A stretch of DNA of 64,000 nt, taken from Chloroflexota bacterium. GTDB taxonomy: Bacteria > Chloroflexota > Anaerolineae > UBA4142. Within the stretch, counting starts at the first letter, position 1. The number at the start of each line of letters is the position of its first letter. This document shows positions 17,844-27,451 of this stretch, piece after piece. The position numbers and the translations under genes are program-made. The stretch is taken from contig JAMCQI010000036.1 in the NCBI GenBank assembly GCA_023381515.1, forward strand, positions 6,234-70,233, in the 5' to 3' direction. The notes below the pieces were generated by a model. The model had not been told where the DNA came from. It saw nothing but the letters and a program-made list of their open reading frames with translations, and ran no database searches.

Positions 17844-18509
17844 ATGATAAACGCAACTGTTGCGATCAGCGGAGGAATAGATTAAGAGGGCAGTGCCCTG
17901 GCAGCACAATTTGCGGCGGCCGGTGTGCGCGCATTGATTGGCTCCCGGGATGCCGAGAAAGCGCAGAACGCAGCGAACGAGCTGAATGAGCGAATTGGCA
18001 CGACGAATGTGGAAGAATACTGGAATCGTGAGGCGGTAGAAAAAGCGGATGTTATTCTGCTGGCCCTGCCATACCAAGGGATGCTTCCGATTCTCGAAGA
18101 TATCGGTTCTGGCGCGAGGAACAAAATTGTCATCAACATTGCATCGTCACTTGATCCTGAACGCAAGAGCCGCGCGAAAAGCCCTGCCGCCGGTTCGGCA
18201 ACCGCCGAAGTGCAGCAGTTCTTCAGCGAGACGGCGAAGATTGTCGCCGCGTTCCAAAACATTTCACCTGAAGAGCCGGGATCGCGTGGTGAATATATGG
18301 ATTCGGATGTTTTGGTTTGCGGTGGCGATAGAGAATCTCGCGCAGCCGTGATTAACCTCATTCGAAAAACAGGAACCGAGGCGTTCGACGCGGGCGTGCT
18401 CGCGATCGCGGTGGCGGTAGAGACGTTGACGGCGGCACTCATCGCGATCAATCTCAAGTACAAAGCGAAGGGCGCAGGGATTCGGCTGTCAGGTGTGCCA
18501 CGCGGGTGA
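17844..18509 (+). pseudogene. F420:NADP oxidoreductase, interrupted by in-frame TAA
   Basis: The family normally reduces NADP with F420H2. From ATG 17844 the frame reads MINATVAISGGID, then TAA at 17883-17885, then EGSALAAQFAAAGVRALIG in the same frame and on to 18509. The stop falls inside the Rossmann glycine loop, which in functional relatives reads GGTGKEG or similar, so an AAA to TAA change would explain it. The rest (VILLALPYQ, IVINIASSLDPE, VAAFQNIS) is well conserved. Internal GTG starts would lack the nucleotide loop. Either a recent pseudogene or a sequencing error. Confidence 0.8.
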
Positions 18510-18715
18510 TTCCACTTGCCCTCACGGCTTGTGCACAGGATAAATCCTGCTCCCCGTGATTTCCTTTCACTGATAATGTCCTCCCCACCGTGCTCGCAGA
18601 CAATGGGAAGGGCGTGACGACTGAGGATGCCAGCCACGGAAATGCGAGCCAAGAGGATAAAGTAACGTCCAGCATCTCTGCTGGCTGGGAGGAACGGGAT
18701 AGATTGCTCGGAACA

Positions 18716-18960
18716 GGGGCTGTCCAAAAAGATGGAATTGGGCAGCCCCAATTCGCGTTGTTTGCAGAAGTGTGGTATAAGGCGCGGCATGAAACGAAAA
18801 CATGACCGTGTTGTCTTCAAGCCGTACCATGAATCAACCGAGCCTCCTGCCTCCGAGTCTGGAGGAACTCATCACCGAAGACCATCTCGTGCGCGTGGTG
18901 AACCGCGCCATCGAGCAACTGGATCTCACGCCGCTCCTCGCCCGCTACAAAGGGGGCGGG
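18716..18960 (+). mobile_element. IS1182-like remnant, left end and transposase N-terminus
   Basis: The candidate left end GGGGCTGTCCAAAAAG begins at 18716, with an inverted CAGCCCC at 18743-18749. A transposase start at 18789 reads MKRKHDRVVFKPY and then shifts frame into MNQPSLLPPSLEELITEDH, continuing to LARYKGGG, the typical IS1182-type N-terminus. The rest is missing, replaced by the next IS at 18961. So it is both frameshifted and truncated. The stretch 18510-18715 before it shows nothing recognisable. Confidence 0.65.
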
Positions 18961-19817
18961 TGTGGTGGCTGAAAACCCCGTCCGTGCGGAATTTGACTCC
19001 AACGGGACGTTAGATCCACTTTCTTGAAGTTTTTGACAGCTTCCCGGGAGTCGATCCGCGTGCTCATTCTCTTCCATTGGCTGACGCAACTTGTCGTTCG
19101 TCTCGTCACCTTCCTTGAACATACTCTTGTGCACATCACTCAACCTTCCCGCCATTCAATCGTGTTCGGTACTGCCGCCGACTTGACACGCAGTAAAGCC
19201 GACCTGGTCGCTGAAAACGCTCCGCTTCGCCAACAACTGATTATCCTTCACCGCCAAGTCAAAAAGCCTACCGTTTCGCAATCCGATCGTCTCTGGCTCG
19301 TCCTCCTTGCCAGCCGCGTCGAAAATTGGAAAGAGGCGCTCCTCATCTTCAAACCCGACACGCTCCTCCGTTGGCATCGCCAGGGTTTGCCGTTTGGTCA
19401 AGCCCCACGGTTTCTAATTCGAGATCGCGATAGCAAATATGGGGACGCCTTCACGCGGGTCGCGGCGGGCACATCTATCAGAATCTTGAGGACGCCTTGT
19501 CGTGCGCCCAAGGCGAATGCGATTTGTGAGAGGTTCTTGGGAAGTGTGCGGAGAGAATGTCTCGACCACATCCTGGTCTTGGAGGAACAACAGCTCTATC
19601 GGGTGATTCGCGAATATGTGGAGTACTTCAATGGGGCACGGCCACATCAGGGGATTGGACAGCAAATTCCCGAGGGGGCTCCAGCTTCCGAGAAAGAGAA
19701 GAAAGGCAAGCTCATTGCTTTCCCCGTTCTCAACGGGCTGCACCATGATTACCGGCTAGCGGCGTGAGCCACGACGCGCCACCCAAACTGGGGCGGACAA
19801 GGTTTTCAGCCAGTACA
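18961..19817 (+). mobile_element. Degenerate integrase-type IS with 24-bp TGT...ACA inverted repeats
   Basis: Left end TGTGGTGGCTGAAAACCCCG... (18961-18984) and right end (19794-19817, reverse complement TGTACTGGCTGAAAACCTTG...) match at 20 of 24 positions, giving an 857-bp element. It carries an rve/integrase-core gene in the IS481/IS3-like manner. No clear target duplication is visible. It lies inside the IS1182-like remnant, which it truncates. Confidence 0.7.
19024..19767 (+). pseudogene. Integrase-core (DDE) transposase with internal deletion
   Basis: The N-terminal part (LVAENAPLRQQLIILHRQVK, then DTLLRWHRQG) and the C-terminal catalytic part (FLIRDRDSKYG, NAICERFLGSVRRECLDH, ARPHQGIGQQIPEG) belong to an integrase-type transposase. 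LLRWHRQG runs directly into FGQAPRFLIRD, skipping the DNA-binding middle and the first catalytic Asp region, probably about 100 residues. The remaining Asp and Glu are present. It is therefore expected to be inactive unless complemented in trans. Confidence 0.75.
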
Positions 19818-20010
19818 ACCTCGACGAAGTGCGAAAGAGGAGCTTTTCCGAGCGAAAAGAGATATAGATCCGACGATTAGGCGCCGGAGGATACGCAGCG
19901 TAGAGAATCCGCAGTCAAGAACTACAAAACCCGCAGAAATCTGTCCTCTGCAGGGTAGTTCAGGCCGATATGCCCCGCGGACGTTCACTATAGCTTCACA
20001 AAAATGAGTA

Positions 20011-20039
20011 TTGACACACAATTGAAACCGTGATAAACT
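20011..20039 (+). promoter_or_regulatory. Strong sigma70-type promoter upstream of regulator pair
   Basis: TTGACA at 20011-20016 and TAAACT at 20034-20039 are separated by exactly 17 bases, near-consensus -35 and -10 boxes, in an AT-rich stretch. Transcription would begin near 20046 and run into the two XRE-cupin genes after a leader of about 240 bases. Otherwise 19818-20284 holds no recognisable gene. TGAAATCGTGTTCA near 20254 is an imperfect inverted repeat that could be a regulator site. Confidence 0.6.
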
Positions 20040-20284
20040 CTGATTAATATTTCAACAACCCTCCCTCAACATTTTCCCCCCTTGTTTCAGTCAGTTACCG
20101 CATTGAGTTGGGCTCGGATGATGTCATCTGGTGTCGGGCAACTTGGGATGACTTTTTAGCCTAGTTAGCGTGTAACTCAAACTCCTAGTTGGCGTCGTTC
20201 TGCCCCCTTTTGGTTAGCATCAGCATTGTAACATTCGCCGCAGATTGTTCATGATGAAATCGTGTTCATCTCTCCGTGCCGCGT

Positions 20285-20848
20285 ATGGAAACGACCATCA
20301 GCGTCATCGCGCAAATGATCAAGGAGCTTCGCGCCAAGCGTGGTCTGACCCTCGATGAAGTCGCCGAGCGGAGTGGCTGCACGCCGAGTTTTCTCTCCCA
20401 GGTGGAGCGAAACAAAGCCGTGCCGTCCATCACCACGCTGTACTCGATCGCGCAAGCCCTCGGCGTCAAGGTCACCGATTTCCTCCCCGATGGCGTCAAC
20501 CCCACTAAAGTCACACGCCATGAAAACCGAGAGTACTTCCACTTTGAAGGCTCCGCGGTTGTGTATGCGCGCCTGACGACCAAATTGCCCTACGGGGCCC
20601 TCGAAGCTTTCCTGATGACTTTTAAGCCGGCCAAGCAGGCGCTCCCCACGGATGACTTTCGCGCGCATATCGGCGAAGAGTTCCTGTACGTTCTCGAAGG
20701 CGTGCTCCGTCTCTGGATCGGGGATACCTTTTACGATCTGTATCCCGGCGACAGTGCGTTCTTCCAATCTGCCGTCAAGCATCGGTTGGAGAATCGCAGC
20801 TACCAGCCGGTGCGCGCGCTGGGTATGATCTCTCCATCTATCTTCTAG
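20285..20848 (+). CDS. XRE-family transcriptional regulator with cupin domain (first of pair)
   Basis: A 187-residue regulator with an N-terminal helix-turn-helix (residues about 8-62, LTLDEVAERSGCTPSFLSQVERNK) and a C-terminal cupin sensor domain (about 110-180, with EEFLYVLEGVLRLWIGD and YPGDSAFFQS). Such proteins sense small acids, amines or sugars and regulate neighbouring uptake and degradation genes. ATG at 20285 is preferred over a GTG at 20276. It is followed two bases later by a paralogous gene. Likely regulates the ABC importer/hydantoinase operon downstream. Confidence 0.87.
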   Translation: METTISVIAQMIKELRAKRGLTLDEVAERSGCTPSFLSQVERNKAVPSITTLYSIAQALGVKVTDFLPDGVNPTKVTRHENREYFHFEGSAVVYARLTTKLPYGALEAFLMTFKPAKQALPTDDFRAHIGEEFLYVLEGVLRLWIGDTFYDLYPGDSAFFQSAVKHRLENRSYQPVRALGMISPSIF

Positions 20849-20850
20849 CC

Positions 20851-21423
20851 ATGAACAAAACCGTGCACATGGAAAGTATCGGGGAACGGATCAAGGCGCT
20901 GCGCCTCAAGCAGGGCATGACGCTGGCCGAGTTGAGCCGAAAGACCAACCTCTCCACCAGTTACCTGTCTCAAATCGAGCGAGACAAGACGACCCCCTCG
21001 CTGTCCACTCTGACCGGGATCGCCAAGATGCTGAATGTCCCGCTGCGCCACTTTTTCGAGGCAGAGGCCGAAGCCGCGTTTGTTGTGCGCGCCGACGAAC
21101 GACGCGTTTCCACCCGCTCTGATTCCGGGGCCACGCGCCAATCCCTTTCAACCAACACAGGGAATCACAAGCTCGCGATCGACCATATCGTCCTCCCGCC
21201 GGCTACACCGCGGCAAGAGCTGGCTCCTTACCCCGGCGAAGAGTGTGTCTTTGTTCTTTCCGGCGAATTGGCGGTATGCGTGGGAGACGAGCAGTTTGTC
21301 TTGGCGGTCGGCGACAGCATTCATTACGACGCCCTCCAGCCGCATGGCTGGAGCAACCCAGGGGACAAACTTTGCACGGTGATTTGGAGCCATTCGGCTT
21401 CTCAGTCTGAGCGCCAATCGTGA
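20851..21423 (+). CDS. XRE-family transcriptional regulator with cupin domain (second of pair)
   Basis: A 190-residue paralogue of the preceding regulator. The HTH lies at residues 8-60 (MTLAELSRKTNLSTSYLSQIERDKTTPS) and the cupin at about 105-180 (YPGEECVFVLSGELAVCVGDEQ and VGDSIHYD). Only two bases separate it from the first gene, so the two are co-transcribed and may heterodimerise. Effector residues differ between the two cupins. The 146 bases between it and the substrate-binding protein may contain the operator. Confidence 0.87.
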   Translation: MNKTVHMESIGERIKALRLKQGMTLAELSRKTNLSTSYLSQIERDKTTPSLSTLTGIAKMLNVPLRHFFEAEAEAAFVVRADERRVSTRSDSGATRQSLSTNTGNHKLAIDHIVLPPATPRQELAPYPGEECVFVLSGELAVCVGDEQFVLAVGDSIHYDALQPHGWSNPGDKLCTVIWSHSASQSERQS

Positions 21424-21569
21424 CCTGAGCATCGAACGGCTAGGCTGGCGAATTCGGCGAGAACCCGATGGGAGGGGAGGTGGGAGCCTAGTAGAGAGCC
21501 AAGGCAGATCATGCCAGTCGCTTGTCAATGGGATTCGAGACTGTTCGAGTACTGAAGAAGGAGGAGAGC

Positions 21570-23291
21570 ATGGCAAGCAAGAGATTGATCGTCTTCGCAG
21601 TTACTCTGCTCGTAGGGAACCTCTTCATTTCGGCGTGTGCGCCCGCGCCCGCCCCTCCGCCCGCGGCCACACAGCCGCCCGCCGCGACCAGCGCTCCGAC
21701 CACGACCGCACCCACGACCGCTGCCGCGAGCGCGTCGCCCACCGCAGGGCCTACCTCAACGATCGCGGCAGGCAAACGCGTCTTTAGGGCGACCTTCTCG
21801 CCACCACTGCGCGCCGATCCGGCTGTCGGCAATGATTATGTGGCATCCTCCACGCTGCCGAATTTGTACGACTCACTCGTTTTCCCCAACGCGAAGGGGA
21901 GCGTCGACCCCTGGCTAGCCACTTCTTGGGATATCTCAAGCGACGGGCTGACGTACACTTTCCATTTGAGAACCGGCGTCAAGTTCCATGACGGTACCAC
22001 CCTGAAGGCAAGCGACGTCGTGTACAGCTACAACCGCCTCAAGACGATTGGCCAGGGGTATGCCTACCTGGTCACGCCCGGCGTTCAGAGTGTCATGGCG
22101 CCCGACGACAACACCGTCGTCTTCAAGATCGAGAAACCCAGCGCCTTGTTCCTGCCTAGCCTCATCCGCCTCTATGTGGTCGAAGAAGCGCTGGTGCGCA
22201 AGAATGCGACCTCGAGTGGGGCCTATGGCGCGAACGGCGACTATGCTACGGGCTGGTTGCAGACCCACGATGCCGGCTCGGGACCCTACATGATCACCGA
22301 ATTTCCGCTGGCGGAGTACGTCCTGATGTCCAAGAACGTGAATTGGTGGGGCAAGTTCAACCCGAACGCGCCGGATGAAGTGCGCTTTATCGTCACGACG
22401 GAAGCCGTCACGGTCCGCAGCCTGCTCCAGAACAACCAACTCGAGATGACGGACCAATGGCAGTCGCTCGAAGCCTACCAGGCGTTCGCCAAGATCCCGG
22501 GCGTCAAGGTGTTGGCTCTCCCCACCGTCTCGTCTTTCTATTACATGCTGAATAACGCCAAGGCACCAACGGACGATGTACACTGCCGCAAGGCCATCGA
22601 TTACGCCTACGACTATAACGCGGCGCTGGGGCTCGAATGGCCTGGCACTAAGCAGATGATCGCGCCGGTCCCGGCGACCCTGGCGGGCGTGGACCCCAAT
22701 CTCCCATACTACAAGCACGATATGACCAAGGCCAAGCAAGAACTCGCCCAGTGCAAGTATGCCAACCAACTCGACAAGTACCCGATCACGGTCGATTGGG
22801 TCTCGGAGGTGCCCGACGAGGAAAAGTATGCGTTGCTTTTCCAGTCGAACATGGCCGACATCGGCTTCAAGGTCAATATCGTCAAGACGCCGTGGCTGAG
22901 TCTGGTCGACAACATGAGCAAGCTCGATAGCAGCCCTTCGATCTCGACCATCTATGTTTCGGCAGACCTCCCCGAAGCGGGCTTGATGCTTCGGCAGCGC
23001 TATCACTCGAGCACCACCGGGACGTGGCAGCAGAATGAATGGCTGAGGGACCCCAAGCTCGATGCATCGATCGACGATGCGCTGAGCACGCTCGATCAAC
23101 AGCAGCGCTTTGCCAAGTATTCCGCGATCGAGAAGGATCTGGAAGATCGTGCCGCCTCCTTGTGGATCTACGATCAGCTAGAGAAACATGGCATTCGGGA
23201 CTGCGTGGATCTGCCGGCCGCGAAGGGACAGACGAGCGTTCTCATCGGCTACTATTTCTTCATGCCGGATGTGGGAGTCACCTGCAAGTAG
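21570..23291 (+). CDS. ABC transporter substrate-binding lipoprotein, family 5 (peptide/opine type)
   Basis: A 573-residue extracytoplasmic solute-binding protein. The N-terminus is MASKRLIVFAVTLLVGNLF followed by the lipobox ISAC, then a linker of Ala, Pro and Thr (residues 22-65). Family 5 motifs include WDISSDGLTYTFHLR, GVKFHDGTTLKASDVVYSY and ARRIDYAYDYN-like text near residue 348. ATG at 21570 has GAAGGAGGAG upstream; an earlier ATG at 21522 would spoil the signal peptide. It begins a complete Dpp/Opp/nickel-type importer operon. Confidence 0.9.
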   Translation: MASKRLIVFAVTLLVGNLFISACAPAPAPPPAATQPPAATSAPTTTAPTTAAASASPTAGPTSTIAAGKRVFRATFSPPLRADPAVGNDYVASSTLPNLYDSLVFPNAKGSVDPWLATSWDISSDGLTYTFHLRTGVKFHDGTTLKASDVVYSYNRLKTIGQGYAYLVTPGVQSVMAPDDNTVVFKIEKPSALFLPSLIRLYVVEEALVRKNATSSGAYGANGDYATGWLQTHDAGSGPYMITEFPLAEYVLMSKNVNWWGKFNPNAPDEVRFIVTTEAVTVRSLLQNNQLEMTDQWQSLEAYQAFAKIPGVKVLALPTVSSFYYMLNNAKAPTDDVHCRKAIDYAYDYNAALGLEWPGTKQMIAPVPATLAGVDPNLPYYKHDMTKAKQELAQCKYANQLDKYPITVDWVSEVPDEEKYALLFQSNMADIGFKVNIVKTPWLSLVDNMSKLDSSPSISTIYVSADLPEAGLMLRQRYHSSTTGTWQQNEWLRDPKLDASIDDALSTLDQQQRFAKYSAIEKDLEDRAASLWIYDQLEKHGIRDCVDLPAAKGQTSVLIGYYFFMPDVGVTCK

Positions 23292-23429
23292 ACACCGGTG
23301 AACGTCTCTGATTGACGGTAAAGCAGGAGCTTCCGGGGAGCACGGGTCCGACCCGCTTCGGGAGCTCCATTTCGGAAGGAGCCAGCCAGGACAAGGAGCA
23401 GGCATGGGTCGGACGGGAGGGAATGCTGA

Positions 23430-24458
23430 ATGTCGATGCTGAATTTTCTAGTACGGCGGATCATTTACTCGTTCTTTGTCCTCCTGGGTCTGTCGATCGT
23501 GATCTTCATCATTGCCCGAATCATGCCCGGTGATCCGGCGCGCATGGCTGTGGGGGCACGCGCCCCACAGTGGGTGGTGGACCAAATCCGCGAGCAGATG
23601 CATCTCAACGATCCGTTACCCGTGCAATATGGTTATTGGCTGGCGGACGCCGTGCACGGCGATTTTGGCCTGTCGCTCGTCACCCAGCGGCCGGTCACCG
23701 CGGACATCAGAGAATTCTTTCCTGCCTCGCTCGAACTCGTCTTGGTCGCGGGCTTGCTCTCTGCCTTGGGGGGTATCGGCCTCGGCACCCTATCCGCTCG
23801 CTACAAAGATACCTGGGTCGACAACGTCGTGCGCCTCTTTTCGTATGCCGGAGTGGTGACTCCGTCCTTCGTCTTTGCGATCTTTTTCGTCCTCATCTTT
23901 GCGTGGGAGCTCAAGTGGTTTCCGGTTATCGGGCGGTTGAGCGAGCAGACACCGGCACCCCCCGTGGTCACGGGACTCATCACCGTCGATTCACTTCTCG
24001 CCGGACAGTTCGGAACCTTTCTCGATGCACTGAAGCATTTGGTTCTTCCCGCCCTGGCGCTCGCCATGGGGGCCATCGCACAGGAGGCCCGCATCACCCG
24101 CGCGACGATGGCGGACAATCTGAGCAAAGATTATATCGCCGCGGAACGTGCTCTCGGCATTTCCGAGCGTGAGGTAACGGGCCGCTTTTTGCTCAAACCT
24201 TCGCTGATCCCGACTGTGTCGATCCTCGGCCTGGACATTGCTTCGACCTTCAGCATTGCGTTCCTGGTGGAGCTCATTTTCAACTGGCCCGGGCTGGCGC
24301 GCTACGGGATGCAGTCGATGTTGAACAAGGACCTGAACTCGATCTCGGCCGTCATCCTGGTTTTGGGCGCCGTGTTTGTGGTGGTCAACATTCTGGTGGA
24401 TATTATCGTCGCCCAGTTGGATCCGCGCATCCGCTTGAGTGCGGCGAGGAGCGGGTAG
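23430..24458 (+). CDS. ABC transporter permease, DppB type
   Basis: A 342-residue permease of the DppB/OppB family with six predicted membrane segments, the first at residues 8-30 (RRIIYSFFVLLGLSIVIFII). Family features are ARIMPGDPARMAVG in the first periplasmic loop and the EAA-like loop RATMADNLSKDYIAAERALG near 225. GGAGGGAATGC precedes ATG. It follows the binding protein by 138 bases and is six bases from the second permease. Confidence 0.9.
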   Translation: MSMLNFLVRRIIYSFFVLLGLSIVIFIIARIMPGDPARMAVGARAPQWVVDQIREQMHLNDPLPVQYGYWLADAVHGDFGLSLVTQRPVTADIREFFPASLELVLVAGLLSALGGIGLGTLSARYKDTWVDNVVRLFSYAGVVTPSFVFAIFFVLIFAWELKWFPVIGRLSEQTPAPPVVTGLITVDSLLAGQFGTFLDALKHLVLPALALAMGAIAQEARITRATMADNLSKDYIAAERALGISEREVTGRFLLKPSLIPTVSILGLDIASTFSIAFLVELIFNWPGLARYGMQSMLNKDLNSISAVILVLGAVFVVVNILVDIIVAQLDPRIRLSAARSG

Positions 24459-24463
24459 ACGCC

Positions 24464-25396
24464 ATGGCCGAACAGGTGAATCTCAGCCGGGGTTTTGCGG
24501 CGACGATTACGCCACAACAGATCGCACAGTTGGAGCGAGCATCACGGAGAGAGAACCTGGGCCGCTCTTGGTACAAGTTCTCACGCAACATTCTGTCGGT
24601 CGTTGGTGCCCTGACCGTCTTGGCGCTCGTGCTGCTCGCGGTCTTTGCGCCGTATGTGACGCCCTATCCAAAGCACGCCGGCGCTTTTGTGAACTTTGCC
24701 CACGCGAAAGAACCGCCCAGCTCCCAATATATCTTTGGGACCGATCAGATCGGGCGCGATATTTTCACGCGGATCATCTTTGGGCTGCGTTCATCACTGC
24801 TCATGGGCGTGATGGTCTTGGTCCTTGTAGTACCGGTCGGCGTGCTACTGGGCCTGGTGGCCGGTTACTTTCAGGGGACTTGGATCGACGCACTCATCAT
24901 GCGTACGACGGACATCTTCTTGGCGGTGCCGCCCTTGATCCTGGCGCTCGCGGTCGCTTCGGTGCTGGAGCCCAATTTGTGGAACGGCATGCTGGCCGTT
25001 TCGCTCATGTGGTGGCCTTGGTACACGCGCCTCGTGTATGGTCTCGCGAGCGCGACGCGCAACGAGTTTTTCGTGAGCGCAGCGGAGGTGACCGGCGCAA
25101 GTACGGCGCACATCCTCTTCCGCGAGATTCTGCCGAACACGATTTCCCCGATCTTTACCAAGATGAGTCTGGATGTCGCGTGGGTCATCATCATTGGCTC
25201 GATGCTCAGTTTCGTCGGCTTGGGCGTCCAGCCTCCGGAACCGAGCTTGGGAACGATGGTCGCCGATGGCGCCCGCTATTTGCCGGACCAATGGTGGATT
25301 GCCGTTTTTCCAGCGCTGGCGATTGTCGTCGTCGTGCTCGGTTTTAACCTCTTGGGCGACGGTGTGCGCGACATGTTTGCGGCGGAGGGGGTGTGA
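24464..25396 (+). CDS. ABC transporter permease, DppC type
   Basis: A 310-residue DppC/OppC-family permease. It has the N-terminal amphipathic region and first membrane span (VVGALTVLALVLLAVFAPYV), the conserved GTDQIGRDIFTRIIFGLRSS motif near residue 90, and the EAA loop (SAAEVTGASTAHILFREIL) near residue 207. The span of GSMLSFVGLGVQPPEPSLG is diagnostic of this family. Tightly linked to both flanking transporter genes. Confidence 0.9.
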   Translation: MAEQVNLSRGFAATITPQQIAQLERASRRENLGRSWYKFSRNILSVVGALTVLALVLLAVFAPYVTPYPKHAGAFVNFAHAKEPPSSQYIFGTDQIGRDIFTRIIFGLRSSLLMGVMVLVLVVPVGVLLGLVAGYFQGTWIDALIMRTTDIFLAVPPLILALAVASVLEPNLWNGMLAVSLMWWPWYTRLVYGLASATRNEFFVSAAEVTGASTAHILFREILPNTISPIFTKMSLDVAWVIIIGSMLSFVGLGVQPPEPSLGTMVADGARYLPDQWWIAVFPALAIVVVVLGFNLLGDGVRDMFAAEGV

Positions 25397-25397
25397 G

Positions 25398-26417
25398 ATG
25401 GCAGGCTCACCGGTAACCGGGTTCTCGCCCGCCGCTCCCCTGTTGGACGTGAAAAACCTGCAGGTCCATTTCGCCGTGTACGGGGGACGCCTGCGCGTGC
25501 TGGATGGTGTCAACTTTTCCATGCGGAGTGGCGAACGCGTCGGACTGGTCGGCGAGACCGGCTGTGGCAAGACGACGATGATGAAGGCGATCCTGCGCGT
25601 CCTGCCCACTCCGCCCGCCAAAATCCCGGCCGGTGAGATCCTGTTCAAGGGTCGGGATATTCTCAAGATGCGAGACCATGAGCTGCGCGCGGTCCGCGGG
25701 CGAGGCATCTCGATGATTTTCCAGGACCCCACGGCCGCGCTCAACCCGGTCTTTAGCATCGGGGAACAGGTCGAGGCGGTTATTCGCTATTCCACGTCGC
25801 CGGGCAAGGCGTCGTCGCGCGAAGAGACACATCAGCGCGCCATTACCGCCCTCCAGGAAGTGGCTCTTGCCGACCCTGAACGGCTACTGCGGAGTTATCC
25901 GATCCAGCTCAGCGGCGGCATGCGCCAGCGCGTCTGCATCGGCATGGCCTTGTCCACTCGCCCCGAGATCCTAATCGCCGACGAACCGGGCACGTCGCTC
26001 GATGTGACGATCCAAGACCAAGTTCTCCGGCTCTTGCGGAAACTGGTCGAAGAAAAGAATACCTCGGTCATCCTCATCACGCACACCCTGGGGATCGTGC
26101 GCGAAACGACGGACCGGGTGTATGTCATGTACGCGGGTAACATCGTCGAATCGGCACCGACCGCGAGGCTCTTCTCCCAGCCCTTGCATCCCTACACGCA
26201 GGGGCTGATCAGCACCGTTCCCCGCCTGACGGGCGGCGGCATTGCGAGCGGGATTCCCGGACGCATCCCGGATTACCTCAACCCGCCCTCCGGTTGCCGG
26301 TTTCATCCGCGCTGTTCGCAGATGATGGAGATCTGCCGCACGACCAAGCCGCCGGCTTTCAAGATGGGTGACGGACATGAGGTTGCCTGCTTCCTGTACA
26401 AGGATGAGGCCAAGTGA
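25398..26417 (+). CDS. ABC transporter ATP-binding protein, DppD type
   Basis: A 339-residue ATPase: Walker A GETGCGKTT near residue 54, signature LSGGMRQRV near 172, and Walker B ILIADEPGTSLDV near 193, where Gly replaces the usual Thr after Pro. The C-terminal oligopeptide-transporter domain carries a CRFHPRC motif near 297, a possible iron-sulfur site in this family. ATG at 25398 overlaps nothing and has GGAGGGGGT upstream; the longer frame from 25173 lies in the permease gene. Overlaps the next gene by four bases. Confidence 0.9.
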   Translation: MAGSPVTGFSPAAPLLDVKNLQVHFAVYGGRLRVLDGVNFSMRSGERVGLVGETGCGKTTMMKAILRVLPTPPAKIPAGEILFKGRDILKMRDHELRAVRGRGISMIFQDPTAALNPVFSIGEQVEAVIRYSTSPGKASSREETHQRAITALQEVALADPERLLRSYPIQLSGGMRQRVCIGMALSTRPEILIADEPGTSLDVTIQDQVLRLLRKLVEEKNTSVILITHTLGIVRETTDRVYVMYAGNIVESAPTARLFSQPLHPYTQGLISTVPRLTGGGIASGIPGRIPDYLNPPSGCRFHPRCSQMMEICRTTKPPAFKMGDGHEVACFLYKDEAK

Positions 26418-27403
26418 CGACAGAAATCTTGACAGCGACAGCGCTTAAAAAGTATTTCGTGGTCGGGAGAACGGGCTGGCGCGACCGGCAAGCGGTCACG
26501 GTCAAGGCGGTCGACGGGATCTCGTTCACGATGTACGAAGGCGAGACCCTGGGGCTGGTGGGCGAGTCCGGATCAGGCAAGAGCACCGTGGCTTATACCA
26601 CAATCGGCATGTATCGTCCCACGTCCGGGAGCCTCAAGTTCCGCGGTCAAGAGCTGTTCCAAAACGGCGGCCAGCGACCGATGTCGCTGCGAAAAGCCAT
26701 CCAAATTGTCTTCCAGGACCCCGGCTCATCGCTCAACCCGCGGCGCAATATCAAGCAAATCCTCGAATTGCCACTCCAAATTCACCAGCCCGGAAAGAAC
26801 CGGCTCGAGCAGATCGTCCATTTACTAGAGGTAGTCGATCTCCCACCTGAATACATGTACAAGTATCCGCACATGCTGAGCGGCGGCGAGGAACAGATCG
26901 TCGCGATTGCACGGGCGCTCGCGACGAATCCGTCGCTTATTATCCTGGACGAGCCAACCTCCGCGCTGGATGTATCGGTGCAGGCCAAGACGATCAATTT
27001 GCTTCTGCGGTTGCAGAAAGAGTTCAACCTCTCCTATTTGTTCATCACGCACGACCTCAGTCTCATGCGCAACGTAGCCTCCCGAGTCGCGATCATGTAC
27101 CTGGGCAAAATCTGCGAGGTGGCCGAGACCGCTGGCTTTTTCCAGAATCCCTTACACCCGTACACGCAGATGCTCCTTTCTTCCATTCCAGTCGTATCGG
27201 TCGAAGAGGAGGCTCTCAAACCCAAGAAGGTGCTCTCGACCGGGGAAATCCCCAGTCCGGTCAACATTCCAAGCGGGTGCAGCTTCCGCACGCGCTGCCC
27301 ATTCGCGATGGATCTTTGTTCGAAAATCGATCCGGTGATGGTGGATACGGGCAAAGGGCACTCAGTCCGCTGTCATCTCTTTTCTCAGCCCGCCGCGGCA
27401 TGA
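26414..27403 (+). CDS. ABC transporter ATP-binding protein, DppF type
   Basis: A 329-residue ATPase partner of DppD. Walker A is GESGSGKST near residue 53, signature LSGGEEQIV near 154 (Glu-Glu instead of the common Gln-Arg), and Walker B LIILDEPTSALDV near 175. The C-terminal oligopeptide domain has SGCSFRTRCPFAMDLC near residue 292. The start is GTG at 26414, overlapping the previous stop by four bases. It completes a five-gene importer. Confidence 0.9.
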   Translation: MTTEILTATALKKYFVVGRTGWRDRQAVTVKAVDGISFTMYEGETLGLVGESGSGKSTVAYTTIGMYRPTSGSLKFRGQELFQNGGQRPMSLRKAIQIVFQDPGSSLNPRRNIKQILELPLQIHQPGKNRLEQIVHLLEVVDLPPEYMYKYPHMLSGGEEQIVAIARALATNPSLIILDEPTSALDVSVQAKTINLLLRLQKEFNLSYLFITHDLSLMRNVASRVAIMYLGKICEVAETAGFFQNPLHPYTQMLLSSIPVVSVEEEALKPKKVLSTGEIPSPVNIPSGCSFRTRCPFAMDLCSKIDPVMVDTGKGHSVRCHLFSQPAAA

Positions 27404-27451
27404 GTTTCTCGGCGAATCGCCTTCAGGTACCACCCTTTAGAAGGAGGGAAA

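Noticed and set aside
18590..18805. 71-codon frame before the IS1182-like remnant
   Set aside because: It crosses the IS left end and has no family features; considered chance.
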